Below, piece by piece: positions 45,629 to 57,849 of a stretch of DNA of 64,000 nucleotides. Origin of the DNA: Solen grandis. Taxonomy: Eukaryota; Mollusca; Bivalvia; Adapedonta; Solenidae. Every line of letters starts with the position of its first letter. Position 1 is the first letter of the stretch. The notes under the pieces were generated by a model. That model ran no database searches, was not told the origin of the DNA, and was given only the letters and a program-made list of their open reading frames with translations. The position numbers and the translations under genes were made by a program. The DNA lies in contig CM037787.1 in the NCBI GenBank assembly GCA_021229015.1, positions 39,255,037 to 39,319,036 on the forward strand, given 5' to 3'.

Positions 45629-46930
45629 TTATAATAAAAAGTTTAACAAGGGTCTTAAAGGTTTCCATCTGTTTTCAAATTCAGTTCTTCTGTTGTTATT
45701 ACATGCGATATTACATTCAATATAATATTGTTGAGCAATATTTTTTATAAACTTTACAACATTAGGTTTTTGATTTGTATCTTTTATTTTAAAAATAAAG
45801 TATTTGCCTAAAATAATTACTGTATTTACAACAGATTTGAAATGTTTGTTTCCAAACATAATATCCTTAATTTTAAAATAATTAGAAATTTGTGGACAGT
45901 GAGTATTTAATAAATTCCACAATTCTTTCCAAAAATCTTTTACAAAAGGACAGTTATAAAATAGATGAATCAATGTCTCAGGTTCTTGATGACAAATGGA
46001 ACACATTTCACTTTCTTTTATCTCCATTTTTTTCAACAAATAATTCGTACCTAAAATTCTATGATTGATTCTACTTTGAAACCATTGCAGAGAAGTATCT
46101 TTGCAACATTTAAAAGGAATATTAAAATTTTGTAAAATATCTGAAGAAATTGTATTTCCACCAATAGTTGTGACCCATTTATCCACTGATGTAGGGACAA
46201 TATTTTTAAGTTTCAAATTATCATAAATATTTCTACATCCTTTTTTATTTTTAAGAAGTATTGATAAAGGTAGGGGTAATAATGATTCATCTAATTTGTA
46301 TAATGGTGAATCAATTTTTAGTTTTTTAATATAGCTCTTAATAGAGTTAATAATACTTGCATATTCTAAAAAATTAGTTACATGCCCATGTTTATCAACA
46401 AAGTCATCAAAGGTTATAAAAGAACCATCTTTAGTAAGGAGATCATTAATTGTAAGTATATTATTTTCTAGAAATTTCTTTCTATAAAACGCTTTTTCTC
46501 CGACCTTTATATTTATGTTTAGTAAGATATATTCTTCTGCTAACTCTTTTGGGTTAGTTGATTTTAGTGATGAAGTAAAATTATAGTATGATAAGTATAC
46601 ATCTTTCCAAAATGGATTGTCGATAAGTGCTATTTTTTCTTTGATATACTCTGAACCAAATTTTAATTTATTATCCAAACACTCATTTAATGTTTGTTCA
46701 ATGTACAAGCAATTGCTATTGTTAAATATCATTTTTCTGATCCATGTTGTTTTAAGAGAAATTATAAATTTATCCAAATTAATCATCCTTAATCCCCCAT
46801 TACTATAATCTCTATATGTAACTTCTCTTCTTATCTTATCTGGTTTACCATCCCATAGAAATTGGAAAAATAGTGTTTGTAAGGAATTGATAATATCTTT
46901 GTCTGGATTTGGTAATGCTAAAAGGTTTAA
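45629..46930 (-). pseudogene. LINE C-terminal domain
   Basis: Starts upstream of the first ATG with LLALPNPDKDIINSLQTLFF then FLWDGKPDKIRRE and GGLRMINLDKF, the L1/Tx1 thumb motif (FLW.Gkp.kI.R, GGL). Near the end comes ESEMCSICHQEPETLIHLFY followed by NCPFVKDFWKELW, the CxxC...H...C knuckle of these ORF2 proteins. It joins the RT frame after a one-base shift near 46930. Confidence 0.88.
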
Positions 46931-47910
46931 GATTTAATAACTGTAATTTTGCCTATTGGTGTAAGGATTCTATGTGACCATCTTATAAATAAGTCCTTAA
47001 TTTCTTCATTTTTTTTATCATAGTTTAATTTAGTTATATTGTAAAGATCAGTAGTAAAGTTTACACCAAGAAGTGTAAATTCTGTATCCCAACATATATT
47101 TATATCAGGTACAGGGTTGTAAGAACTGTTTTTAATACTGCCGATCCAAATTGCTTTAGTTTTATCCACATTAACACAAAGGCCGGAGATATCAGCATAA
47201 AATTTTAAAACTTTAATTGCAGTTAGAAGTGATTTTTTATCATCAGCATATTGAGAGATTTTATATTCCACATTACCACATCTTATGCCTTTAATATCTT
47301 TATTATCTCTTATAAGTGATGCCAACACCTCTGCACATAATATAAAAATATAAGGTGAAATGGGATCGCCTTGGCGACAGCCTCTGTGTAAATAGAAACA
47401 TTCTGAACAATGCCCATTAACAATACAGCAGGATTCTATGTTGTAATAAAAAGTGTTTATCCATTTTTTAAACAAGGGACCAAAATTAAAAAAGTTTAAA
47501 ACCTTATTGATAAAATTCCAAGAAACTGAGTCAAACGCTTTTTCAAAATCAATTAATAGTATCATTCCTGGTATATTAAATTTTTCTGCATAGAACATTA
47601 TATCATATATTAAACGTGTATTTTCACCTATTTATCTGTTTGGTACAAAACCAGTCTGGTCTTCATTTATTATATAACCAAGAACTCTTTTTAATCTATT
47701 CGCTATTGCTGATGATGCGATTTTATAAGAGACATTAAGTAGTGATATAGGACGCCAGTTTTTCAAAAAACTTTTATCTTTATTACCTTTTGGTATGCAT
47801 GTAATGACACTCTGCTTTTGTGTGATAGACAATTCCCCTTTTTCTAAGCCATAATTTAAAGATCTAACAAGAAATGTGCCAATATCAAACCAGAAAAATT
47901 TAAAAAACAC
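46927..47910 (-). pseudogene. LINE reverse transcriptase
   Basis: Reads ITCIPKGNKD, NWRPISLLNVSYKIASSAIA and GFVPNR, then an in-frame TAA (47632-47634) followed by IGENTRLIYDIM, LLIDFEKAFDSVSW (catalytic Asp), GCRQGDPISPYIFILCAEVL and QYADD. Right after YADD the expected TxLFL segment is missing and the sequence resumes at KSLLTAIKVLKFYA. The nonsense codon and the deletion in the active-site loop make it inactive. Confidence 0.9.
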
Positions 47911-48379
47911 AATTTTATTTATTTTTTTTTTTCATATTTTTTTTATTATAAAAAGTCTTAACTTCTTCAATAATTTTGTCCTGAGTATCAATAATATCTC
48001 CATTTGTTTTAGTTAGTCTTGTCATGGTTTTGGAAACAATTTTTTTGAAACTTTTTTTCCTTCCTTTTCTTTTTGATTTTCTTAAGTTCTTCTTGTTTTT
48101 CTTTAATAGGTTGTGATTATGTAAAGTCTTTTTGTAAAAGATGTATTTCATTGATAAGTATTTTTTCTGTTTCAATTTCATTATTTTTAACCCAAGAACT
48201 ATATGCAATTGTTTCTCCCCTTAAACTGAACAGCAATGTTTCAAAAAACAATTTTTTATTGTATACTCTTTTATTTATTCGGATTTTTTTTTTTAATATT
48301 GGCCTTAAGTAACGAATTATTCATTTTCCAGTATGACCTGCCATTTTTAAATTTTCCAAATTCTAGAATATGTTTAATA

Positions 48380-49131
48380 ATAGAGTGATCTGTTCTATAA
48401 CCTGGTATTATCTGAGCATTAACTACATCAACTATAAAAGTGTTAGATATTAAAAAGAAATCAAGGCGTGCTTTTTTATTTGTGTTTTTTTTTTAAACCA
48501 TGTATATTCTCTTTTATCTATATTAAAGTCTCTCCAAACATCTACAAGATCTAGTTCTATAATACTTTTCAAAATGGTTTCTCTAGCTTTCGGATTATTA
48601 ATATTAACATATTCAAAACAGTCAATTTTAGAGTTAAGGACTAGGTTGAAATCTCCTGCTATAATACATGGGTTATTTAATTCATTAATTTTGTTCTGAA
48701 GTGAAATGTAGAAGTCTGGTCTGTCCTGATTGGGACCATATACATTTACCAGGGTTAATCTTTTACTGAAAATTGAACAATCTAATAAGAGTAAATTACC
48801 CCCCCTTATCACAATATCTTGAGTGCAGAGTAAAATCAAGATGTTTATCAACAAACACTGCCACTCCTCTAGAACTACTATTAAAGTTACTATAATATAC
48901 TGTAAAACCATATTCCACATAAATATTGTTCATATCTTCGTCTAAAAAATGTGTATCTTGTAAGAAATAAATATCCCCTTTTTTCTTTTTTAGATAATTA
49001 AATACATCTCTTCTTTTGTTTTTGTCTCTTAACCCTTGGGCATTCATGGAAAATATTGTTAATTTATCAGTCATTTGAATATACAAATATATAATAAGTG
49101 GTTCTTGAGGTGTTGGCATCAATACAATCAT
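48380..49131 (-). pseudogene. LINE AP-type endonuclease
   Basis: KLTIFSMNAQGLRDKNKRRD, FLQDTHF, YCDKGG, then in another frame LTLVNVYGPNQDRPDFY, CIIAGDFNLVL and, after a shift in the ten-T run near 48490, ARLDFFLIS and YRTDHSII. These are the successive motifs of the endonuclease/exonuclease/phosphatase fold that nicks target DNA (N, ET/DTH, GDFN, SDH-type His). Confidence 0.88.
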
Positions 49132-49249
49132 GAGAAACTTTAAAAGAAACCTTTATAATAGCTATAAAGACACATGTATGACTATTCACATTTGTTTTTG
49201 TTACTAACAACATCTGTAAATCAATAATCAGCCTCATAACTTTCATCAT

Positions 49250-49854
49250 ATAAACAATTTTTATCAGTCAATGTGGAGTTGAGTTGAGATAAAAAAAAAA
49301 ATATATATAAAAATACAAGATCAACAGCAAAACATATTTTCTCTTAAAATATTACGATATCTCAGCATCCTGGAACAGAACAAAAAAAAAATCTGTGGGG
49401 CGTTGAAAGTAGTAAGCTATTTCAAAATATATATCTATATAAGCACTTGCCATAAATACATTATTCTTTTCTTTTTTCTTTTTTTTAATATTACATGTAC
49501 AAACGTTTCTCTTGATCCATCTCAGTGCTCGTTAACGAAACAAGCTGCAAGTATATAATTATATTTTATATTAAGATACACAATGATTTTAATATCAGGC
49601 CTCATGACAATGAAAAAAAAATCGGAGATTCTGATATATATATCTAAACATTGTATGCATACAAATTCAAACGCATGAAATAGAACATAATTACCGATAA
49701 TTAAATAGATAAAATTTATCTACCCTAACACAAATTTGAGTTACTGTAATTAGTAATAAAATGTGAGTTGCCATATATGGTCATCTTGTTTGAGGTGTAG
49801 TAAATGGAGGTAATAAATTACAAGCAACCATGAGCGTTTATCTAATGATTTTTA
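49250..49854. other. Non-coding stretch
   Basis: Probably 5' flank or untranslated region of the LINE. No gene is supportable. Confidence 0.4.
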
Positions 49855-50408
49855 GATCACCTGTGCACAACGTGCTCAATGTGAGCTTTTGTGATCGCCC
49901 TTCGTTCGTCGTGCGTCGTCAACAATTTGGCTTGTTATCACTCTAGAGGCCATATTTTTTGGCCAATCTTCATGAAACTTGGTCAGAATGTTTGTCTCCA
50001 TAAAATCGTGGACAATTTCGAAATTGGGTCATGTCGGGTCAAAAAGTAGGTCACGAGGTCAAATCGTAGTAAAACCTTGTTAACACTCTAGAGGCCACAT
50101 TTTTTGGCCCAATCTTTATGCAACTTGGTCAGAATGTTTGTTTCTATAAAATGTTGGACAAGTTCAAATTTGGGTCATGTGGGGTCAAAAAGTAGGTCAT
50201 GAGGTCAAATTTTAGAAAAACATTGTTAACACTCTAGAGGCCACATTTTTGGCCCAATCTTCATGAAAATTGGTCGGAATGTCTGTTTCCATAAATCTTG
50301 GTCAAGCTCGAAAGTGATGTCAAAAGGTAGGTCAATATGAAAAATCCAACATATGTTGCTCATTTATAATCAGGTGAGCGATTCAGGGCCATCATGGCCC
50401 TCTTGTTA
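49855..50408 (-). mobile_element. AGGGCCA-hairpin tandem element, copy 2 (inverted)
   Basis: The right end reads CAGGTGAGCGATTCAGGGCC then ATCATGGCCCTCTTGTT, the inverse of the start of copy 1. The interior has about three imperfect 125-bp units with CTCTAGAGGCCACATTTTT, CCAATCTTCATG and GGTCATGTGGGGTCAAAAAG phrases, the reverse complement of the units in copy 1. The left part has CGTCGTGCGTCGTC. Non-coding. Confidence 0.8.
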
Positions 50409-50689
50409 TATAAACCTGAACGAATCCATAACAGACAAAACGATTTATGAAACATATCATTTATAACAAAAACCAACACGAAATAGAAACCTCTAAAGAA
50501 CGGTGTGATTATTGTGGTTCCCTAATCCTAATCCTACATTTAGGGTGACTATATGTGCATCAAGAAACATCTACACCCAATAACTGAGATGAAATTAATC
50601 GTAACACAAAACTGAACAATGTACAAATATTGAAAGTAGATTTGGATAAGTAGTGCATGTGAGCAGATATGCTTGGGGTATGCTTGCTT

Positions 50690-50840
50690 CTGTTGTTTCG
50701 TGGTCATCGGCTTCACTCTTGAACATTTCTCCTGGATACATTATTTAATCGAATATCAATTGACATTGTGGTGAACGAATAAGTTTATCAGCATAAGACA
50801 AAGTTTATAGCCATCTTAAGAGAAGATATGAAAAGATATG
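50690..50840. repeat. Long-period repeat unit, left side of LINE
   Basis: Phrases TATGCTTGCTTCTG, GTCATCGGCTTC, TTAATCGAATATCAATTG and AATAAGTTTATC recur in order at about 54880-55020. The L2-type LINE separates the two copies. Confidence 0.6.
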
Positions 50841-51152
50841 CTGCATAATATTTAGTGAAACTCATTTATATTATTATTATTATTATTCTACCAGATTTAT
50901 ATAGCACCTTTTTCAAATTGAACAATTCGCTCAAAGGTGCTTTACAAAAGAACAATAAATACAACAAGTACAGCAGAAGAAGAAAAAATAAATACTAGGG
51001 TAATATATTGATGAAAGACAAAAGCTATACTCTAAAAAAAAAAACACGACAATACAATACCATAAAACATAAAATAAATGAATAAACATATCGACATAAC
51101 ATGACAGAGTACATGTAGCTACTTCTACAGAATGAAATGGTGAATATGACAA

Positions 51153-52530
51153 TTAATTGTAGTGTTGAATAAAAAGTTGCGTCTTCAGTTGTCCCTTAAA
51201 ACTAGACAGTGTTGGCGCCTCACGGATGTGAACTGGGAGAGAGTTCCATAGCTTCGGGGCAGCATGCATGAAGGAACGATCACCAAATAGTTTGGTCTTC
51301 GATTTTGGTATCACAAGAGACAGTTCATTTGCTGATCTAAGATTTCTGGGAGGTTTATATATATGGATCATGTCCCGTATATAGAGAGGAGACAAGTCAT
51401 GGAGAGCTTTATATGTCAATGTCAAGATCTTGTGTTCTATCCTATATTTGATGGGTAGCCAATGAAGTTCTCTTAAAACTGGCGTTATGTGGTCGAAACG
51501 AGATGTTTTACAGATGATACGGGCTGCAGAATTTTGTACCCGTTGTAGTTTGTTCAGTATGCTTTGTAAAACACCATATAGAAGCGAGTTACAGTAGTCA
51601 AGGCGCGAGGTTACTAGACAGTTGATGATAGATCTGGTGGCCTGAACCGTAAGGAACGGTCGTATACGCCCAATGTTTCGAAGCTGGAAGTATGCTGATC
51701 GACATACCATATTAACATGCTGTTCCATGTCCATGTTGGTGGTAAAAGTGGCACCAAGGTTTTTCACACAATCACTAGACTGAATCACCGATTCGCCAAT
51801 GTGTAGAGAGACTGAATCTAGCTGTTTGGAATGTTTTTGCGATGCAAATAGCATAACCTCAGTTTTGTCGGTGTTCAGTTTTAACATGTTCTCATTCATC
51901 CAGGATACAATATCTGACAAGCAGCGTTCGACACGTGTAATGGCTTCACTCTGAGATACAGAGTCTATCGGCTTAAAAGCGACATAAATTTGGGAGTCGT
52001 CCGCATAGAAATGATGAATCAAACCATAGGACCAACATATATCTCCAACAGGTTTTATGTACATGATGAAATAGTTCGGCCCAAGAACGGAGCCCTGTGG
52101 CACGCTGTACTTCATCAATACTGGCTCAGATAGTTCGCCATTCACAGATACCGTTTGGAATCTCTCGCTGAGGTATGAGGTAACCCATGCTAGACACTTG
52201 CCTGACACTCCAAACTGGCTCTCCAAACGACTCAACAATTTTACATGATCAATTGTGTCGAATGCTGCTGATAGATCTAGCATCACAAGTACAGTCACAT
52301 GGCCTTATTCGAGAGAGTGCAGTATGTCGTTTTGCACTTTGATCAAGGCCGTCTCGGTGGAATGAAACTTCCTGTATGCAGACTGGAGAGGTTCATGTAA
52401 TAAATTATGGTAAAGATGTTGTTCCAAGCGTTTGTCAACGACCTTCTCCAGTATTTTGATAGGAATGGAAGATTTGATACAGGCCTATAGTTTTTCAGTA
52501 TATTTGGGTTGAGACTGGACTTTTTCAACA
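51153..52530 (-). pseudogene. L2/CR1-type reverse transcriptase
   Basis: An opening segment (NPNILKNYRPVSNLPFLSK) is followed by a shift, then QSAYRKFHSTETALIKVQ, LDLSAAFDTIDH (catalytic Asp), QGSVLGPNYFIMYIKPVG, HFYADDSQIYVAF, and a long C-terminal region: RSIINCLVTSRLDYCNSLLY, LHWLPIKYRIEHKILTLTYK, LWNSLPVHIREAPTLSSFK. The 381-codon part (51153-52298) is intact from the catalytic palm to the stop. Confidence 0.92.
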
Positions 52531-52597
52531 GTGGTCTAATTCTGGCACATTTAAATGGCCTCGGAACGGTGGCAGATTGTAAAGAAGTATTGATAAT

Positions 52598-53878
52598 TCA
52601 GGTAATTAGTGGTAAGAGTTCGGGAAGGGATGATTTCAACAACCATGTAAGTACCGGGTCGAGCTCACATGATTTGTTCGGGGAGCATTGTATGATGGAT
52701 TTTACTTCATCCTCTGTTGCAAGTGGAAAATGCATAAGCCTGTTTTCGACCCGGACTCTAGATAATGAACTATCGGTTGACTCATTCTCTGTTCGATCAT
52801 TTTCATGGATGATATCACGTCTTATCTTCTCGATCTTATTACAGAAAAAGTCACTGAAGGACTGTGCCAGCTCTTTTGGATTAGACATGGTGTTTGGGAG
52901 AGGAGTCGTCCTGTTGATCCCCAATAGATGGTTGGTCACTTTAAACAGGCTTTTCATGTCACGTCCGTAGGAAACAATACGATCACATATGTAATCTGAT
53001 CTTGCTTTATGTAGCATAGTGTTTACTTCAGCACAATAATCACGATAGATCTGGTGATCAATGGTTAGTTTGGATTTCCTCCATTTTCTTTCCAATTTAC
53101 GTTTCTTATGCTTAGCATCATGTAAGTCCTCTGTATACCAAGGACTTGTTGGTCTCAAAGTAATTGTCTTAGTCAGAAGTGGAGCATGTTTGTCGATAAG
53201 AGATGATAGACCTTGAGTATATACTTCAACCAATTCATCAACCTTGTCAGTTTCAACTCTAAAACACTCAGAGGAGGCTATATCAGATTTAAATGAGTTC
53301 ATATCAATAGCTTTAATTTTCCTGAAAGACACAGTTTTCCGAGCATTGGATTGCTTTGAAACATCAACGGTGAGGTGGATGGCAAAATGATCACACTTCA
53401 TATTGCCATGTTTGTCACAAACACCAGTGTCTGTCACATAGACATTGTGTACAATACCGCAATCGTCTTTTGCACCGACAACATCAAGAGTGTGTCCCCG
53501 GACGTGTGTTGGCTCACGTATATATTGTTGCATTCCACACGATTGCAGACAACTATTGAACTTTACAGTGTCACGATCAGAGTTTTTGTCAAGATGGATA
53601 TTTAGGTCCCCAACAATAACAGTTTCTGACTCAGTAGTTGCGTGATGAGCTAGAAATGTAGGCCATTCATCCTCTAGAAATAGGTTTGTACTGCTGCCAT
53701 TCATCTTTGACGGTGGCGGACGGTAGATTACAGCTAGTCTTATAGGGACTTTGTTGATTACCAGCTTACAGTCAATGTGTTCAAATGTTGTAAACTTCTT
53801 ATCACTAGTTGAAGAAATAATATCAACATATATATGGTTTCGGAAAACAATAGCTACAATATTGTATATGATAAACAT
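52598..53878 (-). pseudogene. L2/CR1-type endonuclease and linker
   Basis: The 426-codon frame begins inside the endonuclease: IRLAVIYRPPP, VIVGDLNIHLD, IREPTHVRGHTLDVV and KCDHFAIHLTV (the SDH-type His). The linker KLERKWRKSKLTIDHQIY and the pre-RT segment LAQSFSDFFCNKIEKIR follow, then LATEDEVKSIIQCSPNKSCE-type sequence. The start codon shown is internal to the domain, so the true 5' end is lost. Confidence 0.9.
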
Positions 53879-54665
53879 TCATTTGGTGTTGAATATATTT
53901 TAATATTAATTAAATATTACTAAGAAAATAAGGCAGAAATAACACACTGTATAGAGTGAATTTCGTGATGAAATATGTGCTTAGAATAAATATATACAAA
54001 CAACAAACTGGTAATTTTAGAAAGAATTGTGTAGCACTAAGCGTAAAATATAATTTCATCGCTCATTACATTGACCTCGAAAAGTCCATTACATTTAATT
54101 GTCTTGTATGAGTCTTAAGCTTTTACAAGAATTTAAAACTAATTTTCACGTTTCATGGATTACCGTATCGGATTCAAGGTCATCACCTTTGTCAGCTACG
54201 CTTGAAACCGATATACCTTTGGATTTATATATATTGTGTTTGTAAATTATATTGAACATAATTTAAAAAAATAGCTATAAGGCAGAATGAATTTAAAATG
54301 CATACTAATTAAGATATATATCGTGTTTACAATTTGAATTGAACAAATTTTTGAATGAAAATTATATATACCAGGTAGAGTGATGACATTATAAGAATAT
54401 GATGTGAATTAAATGCAATTCAAAATAAAACCTATGTATGTGGCATATATGTTTTATATATATATTACACCACATATATTGGATTGATATTAGTTAATAA
54501 ATTGGTTTTATACGGACGCGCACGACAATATCAAATCGCTCATTATTTCACCATTAAAAATAATTGAAATAGTACACATTTTACTGTTTGGTGTGAGTGT
54601 AAAAATGCAAGTTTATTTTGATAATTGAACATATTCTGATATGTAATATTTTATAAATACTGATG
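53879..54665. other. Non-coding AT-rich stretch, degenerate repeat units
   Basis: Contains a weak version (about 54240-54520) of the unit seen at 55130-55580 (ATTGAACATAATTT, AATAAAACCTATGTATGTGG, CCACATATAT). Confidence 0.45.
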
Positions 54666-54820
54666 AGGTGTCAGGATAATGTGACTGGGTGTGGTATCAT
54701 GCCACATGTCTACGGCGTGATACTGCAGTGTGGCAGCACTATATCTGTCTCAAGTAGACATCGTCTCCAAATGACTGAAATACTGTCAGTGGGACGTTAA
54801 ACCCAAACAAACAAACAAAA
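54666..54820 (+). mobile_element. SINE family A, 5'-truncated, with target duplication
   Basis: Starts in the SINE body (GTCAGGATAATGTGACTGGG) and ends GACGTTAAACCCAAACAAAC plus A-rich tail. AAATACTGATG flanks both sides (just before 54667 and just after the tail), an 11-bp target duplication. The tRNA head is missing, the signature of an abortive retrotransposition event. Confidence 0.85.
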
Positions 54821-54879
54821 TACTGATGTATTTTATCTGTATCATTTTTTTTTATCATTAACTTTGTCAGCTATGCTTA

Positions 54880-55344
54880 CTTCTGATCTGTCTTTGCCAT
54901 CGGCTACATCCTTACACTTGTAAGATATACATTAATCGAATATCAGTTGGCACTAAACGATTGGTTGGATAAGTTTATCTGCTCTGCGTAAGCAAAATAA
55001 AGTGTTTATATCCATACTATTACATGACATTATAAACATTGTTTCATTTAAATTGTATGTGATATACTCGTAATTGTCAAACCTGAAATTTTAATTAACC
55101 ATATACTCTAGAAATATTCAAACATACCACCACATAAATAGCTTTGGTATTTGAGTAACTGAATTAGGTTTTGGCATTGAAATGCAATTCCAATTAAAAT
55201 AGATATTATTTGAAATTTGTATTGAACATAATTTCTAAACAATAACGTCATAGCATACTAAATTCAGAAATGGTGATAAATTCTGTAGAGTATGTTGTCA
55301 TAATATGCAATACTAAATAAGACCTATTTATGTGGGGTATATAT

Positions 55345-55383
<39 letters not shown>

Positions 55384-55590
55384 CCACCACATATATAGCT
55401 TAGATATTTGAGTCACTTAATTAAGTGTTGTCATTGAAATGCACTCCTCATTGTATTGAACATAATTTCTGAACGCAAAAGACATTTGAGACTAAATTCA
55501 GATACAGTTAAACATTATTAGAGTATGTTGTCATAATATGCAATACTAAATAAGACCTATTTATGTGGCGTATATAATATACATGTATAT
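54880..55590. repeat. Long-period repeat units, right side of LINE
   Basis: 54880-55020 matches 50690-50840. From 55130 two units of about 240 bp follow, each with CCACCACATA, ATTTGAGTxAxTxAATTA, CATTGAAATGCA, GAACATAATTTCT, AAATTCAGA, GAGTATGTTGTCATAATATG and AATAAGACCTATTTATGTGG, ending in TA-dinucleotide runs (about 55340-55380 and 55575-55600). Confidence 0.75.
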
Positions 55591-55600
55591 ATATATATAT

Positions 55601-57189
55601 CATGCTAGGCTTTTGCATTTTCTGCCATCGTTTATTTGGTTCCTGATCTTATCTCTGAAATCTACGGGCGCGACCAGTCATCGTTATATTTGGTACTTAT
55701 GTCCAGTGCTCAAGAAATAAAGTTATTCTCAATGTTTCAGAAATATAATGAGGAAGAGTCAAATTAATTGAATAAGGTTGTGCTAGTCTAAAACGGGGCA
55801 TAATGTGTATTAGATTTGGTAGAAAGTTATCTTGTGTCACAGAATATTAAATCAATAAGCATAGATGGTTAGTAAGGTATAGTATGACAGTAAATTGCAT
55901 GCAAAATCTTAACCAAAGTATGACGCCGACGCCACCGCCGATGCAAGGGATAGTAAAATAGCTTGACATTATTCGTATAGTCGAGCTAAAAAGAGAAATA
56001 CATAGGCGGTATTTATCATAATTATTCTTTAATCTTACATTTTAAAATGTAATTTGTTTTGATGAATATTTCTAGATCTTCGAATTGTTTACACATGATT
56101 CTTTTGACCTAATTGTAGAGTCGAAATATTTAGTAATAATATGTATAAATCAACAAGCTTCGTTATACATACTTTTTATGTTATTATAAAGTAATTTTCG
56201 AATAAGAACTTACTTATATTTGTAAATATATATTTAATATTTTAGGGTTCCAACAAAGCTGAGAAAACAAAATTCCCTGACTTTTCACTGACTTAACTGA
56301 CCAAATTCCATTTTTTCCCTGACCAAAACGATTTTTAGTCGAGACTTTATGATTCATAAGCATGATAAAAAAATATCGGCATCCATCTTCCTCGTCAGTC
56401 ACACTCTACCACATTTTCGTTAAAATATAATAAATATTTTACATATTTGTAGTATTTAAATGATTTATTTTTCACCTTTTTATTTTAATTGTTCAGAACT
56501 GGATGTCAAAAGTATGTTTTGATATATATTCTAAGTATCAAAAGTATCTGTTCAAATCAAAATACTGACATAGAGTTCTTCACATTTGACAAATTTCAAC
56601 ACTGAATCCAATGAACGCTTTCATTGTAACTAATTGTTGGTCTTACAAAAATATTTTGCCAATACTAGTTTTGTGTCTATAATTCATAATACTTACGATT
56701 GGTAAGTGAAAATTTAAAAATCCATTGATTAGCAATTACGGTAGTGGGCAAAAACACTGAACACTGGTTTCAGAGAAAAAAAATAATTATATAATTTATA
56801 CGGAAAAACTAGCTGACGCCGCGCCACATTCTAAAAGAATTAACTTTATCTAAACAATTATGGCCATGATGTGACCATATGTGCCTTATGAAATTAAATT
56901 CTGACCACGGTTTCATATACAGAGGAAGGATTTTGTATTATTCTATACAGGGTATATAAGGGAAACTAGCCGACCCTCTTTTGAGCCTTATTTTTCAAGG
57001 GATCAACTTTATATTGGCAAATACGGTAAAGAGCCATGAGGTGATCTTTTACATTTACTTCAAAGTGATATACTGGAGAATTACGTAAGCTTTTTTTATT
57101 TAAAAAATTTCGTTTTTTTTTCAACGTTATCCTTTAGAACCCACAGCTTACAGGACTCAGACAAAAAAAAAATATAGCTAATTGAAGAT
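55601..57189. other. Non-coding stretch
   Basis: No gene is supportable. Around 56260-56340 the minus strand has repeated GTCAGGGAA and GTCAGTxAA phrases; the short frame over it lacks family features. Confidence 0.4.
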
Positions 57190-57849
57190 AATTAGCATTT
57201 ATTCTAAAACACTTGTGTTATCAGCATATTTTAATGCAAAAGATTTTAAAAAGTCTTTTAATTCATTACCATTTATCATCTTTTTGACATTATCAAACAA
57301 AAGCTTCTAGCTAACAAACTTTTTGGACATAATATCGTTCAAGTCATTCACATTCAAAAGTAATGAAAACATTATGGGTGACATATCCCCCCCCCCCACC
57401 CCCATGTCTAAAACTGGTTTGACATGTAAAAAACGCTGGCCTTAGTATTTTTGGAATTATTCCCCTTTTCACAATTTCTCGACCGTAAGATAACTCCTGT
57501 TCTACTTATGCAATTGAAACAAAATTTCAGTTCTGGAAAGAAATAGATTAACAGAAGTCTCACACACAAGGTCCATAACTCTGGGCGGAGCTTGGTCAAT
57601 ATAGTCAGCCCTTTAACTCTTTGTATATGTCACTGTGTGTCATTGAATGTGTTTTTGTGAGGGGGCGGGTGTGGGGGAGACATCAAATTTCTACGAAAGC
57701 AAATATCTAGTTTGATTTCTTTTTTCTTTTTTTTTTTTAACAAATTACTAATTTTAGCTTTGAACTTTTTTTTTTTCATTTCTGCTTTTATAGTACTTCT
57801 GATTTAGATTCTTACACTGATTGTAAAATCCAAGGTTTCGATTAATTAT

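Larger units (their letters stand above)
45629..49131 (-). mobile_element. L1/Tx1-type LINE, degenerate
   Basis: Minus strand, in order: endonuclease, reverse transcriptase, C-terminal zinc-knuckle region of a single ORF2. The frame breaks near 48800 and 48490, in the linker near 47920, at a TAA (47632-47634) and near 46930. At least two internal deletions are evident: the linker between endonuclease and RT is too short, and several residues after the YADD box are missing. ORF1 was not found. The 3' end probably lies between 45320 and 45628. Confidence 0.9.
50872..53878 (-). mobile_element. L2/CR1-type LINE, 5'-truncated
   Basis: Minus strand: partial endonuclease, linker, reverse transcriptase, then a 3' untranslated end containing the CTACCAGATTTATATAGC phrase followed by a simple (AAT)n tail (seen as ATTATT on the plus strand at 50872-50888). 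A microsatellite tail and a CR1/L2 domain order without poly-A are typical of this group. The endonuclease N-terminus is missing, as expected from incomplete reverse transcription. The pol frame is broken in the RT N-terminal part (about 52300-52600). Confidence 0.9.

Noticed and set aside
52509..52970. 153-codon plus-strand frame
   Set aside because: It is the antisense shadow of the L2-type LINE endonuclease-linker region.
56214..56402. Minus-strand frame with VKSVKSQGI
   Set aside because: It arises from internally repeated GTCAGT/GTCAGGG words; no family or splice support.
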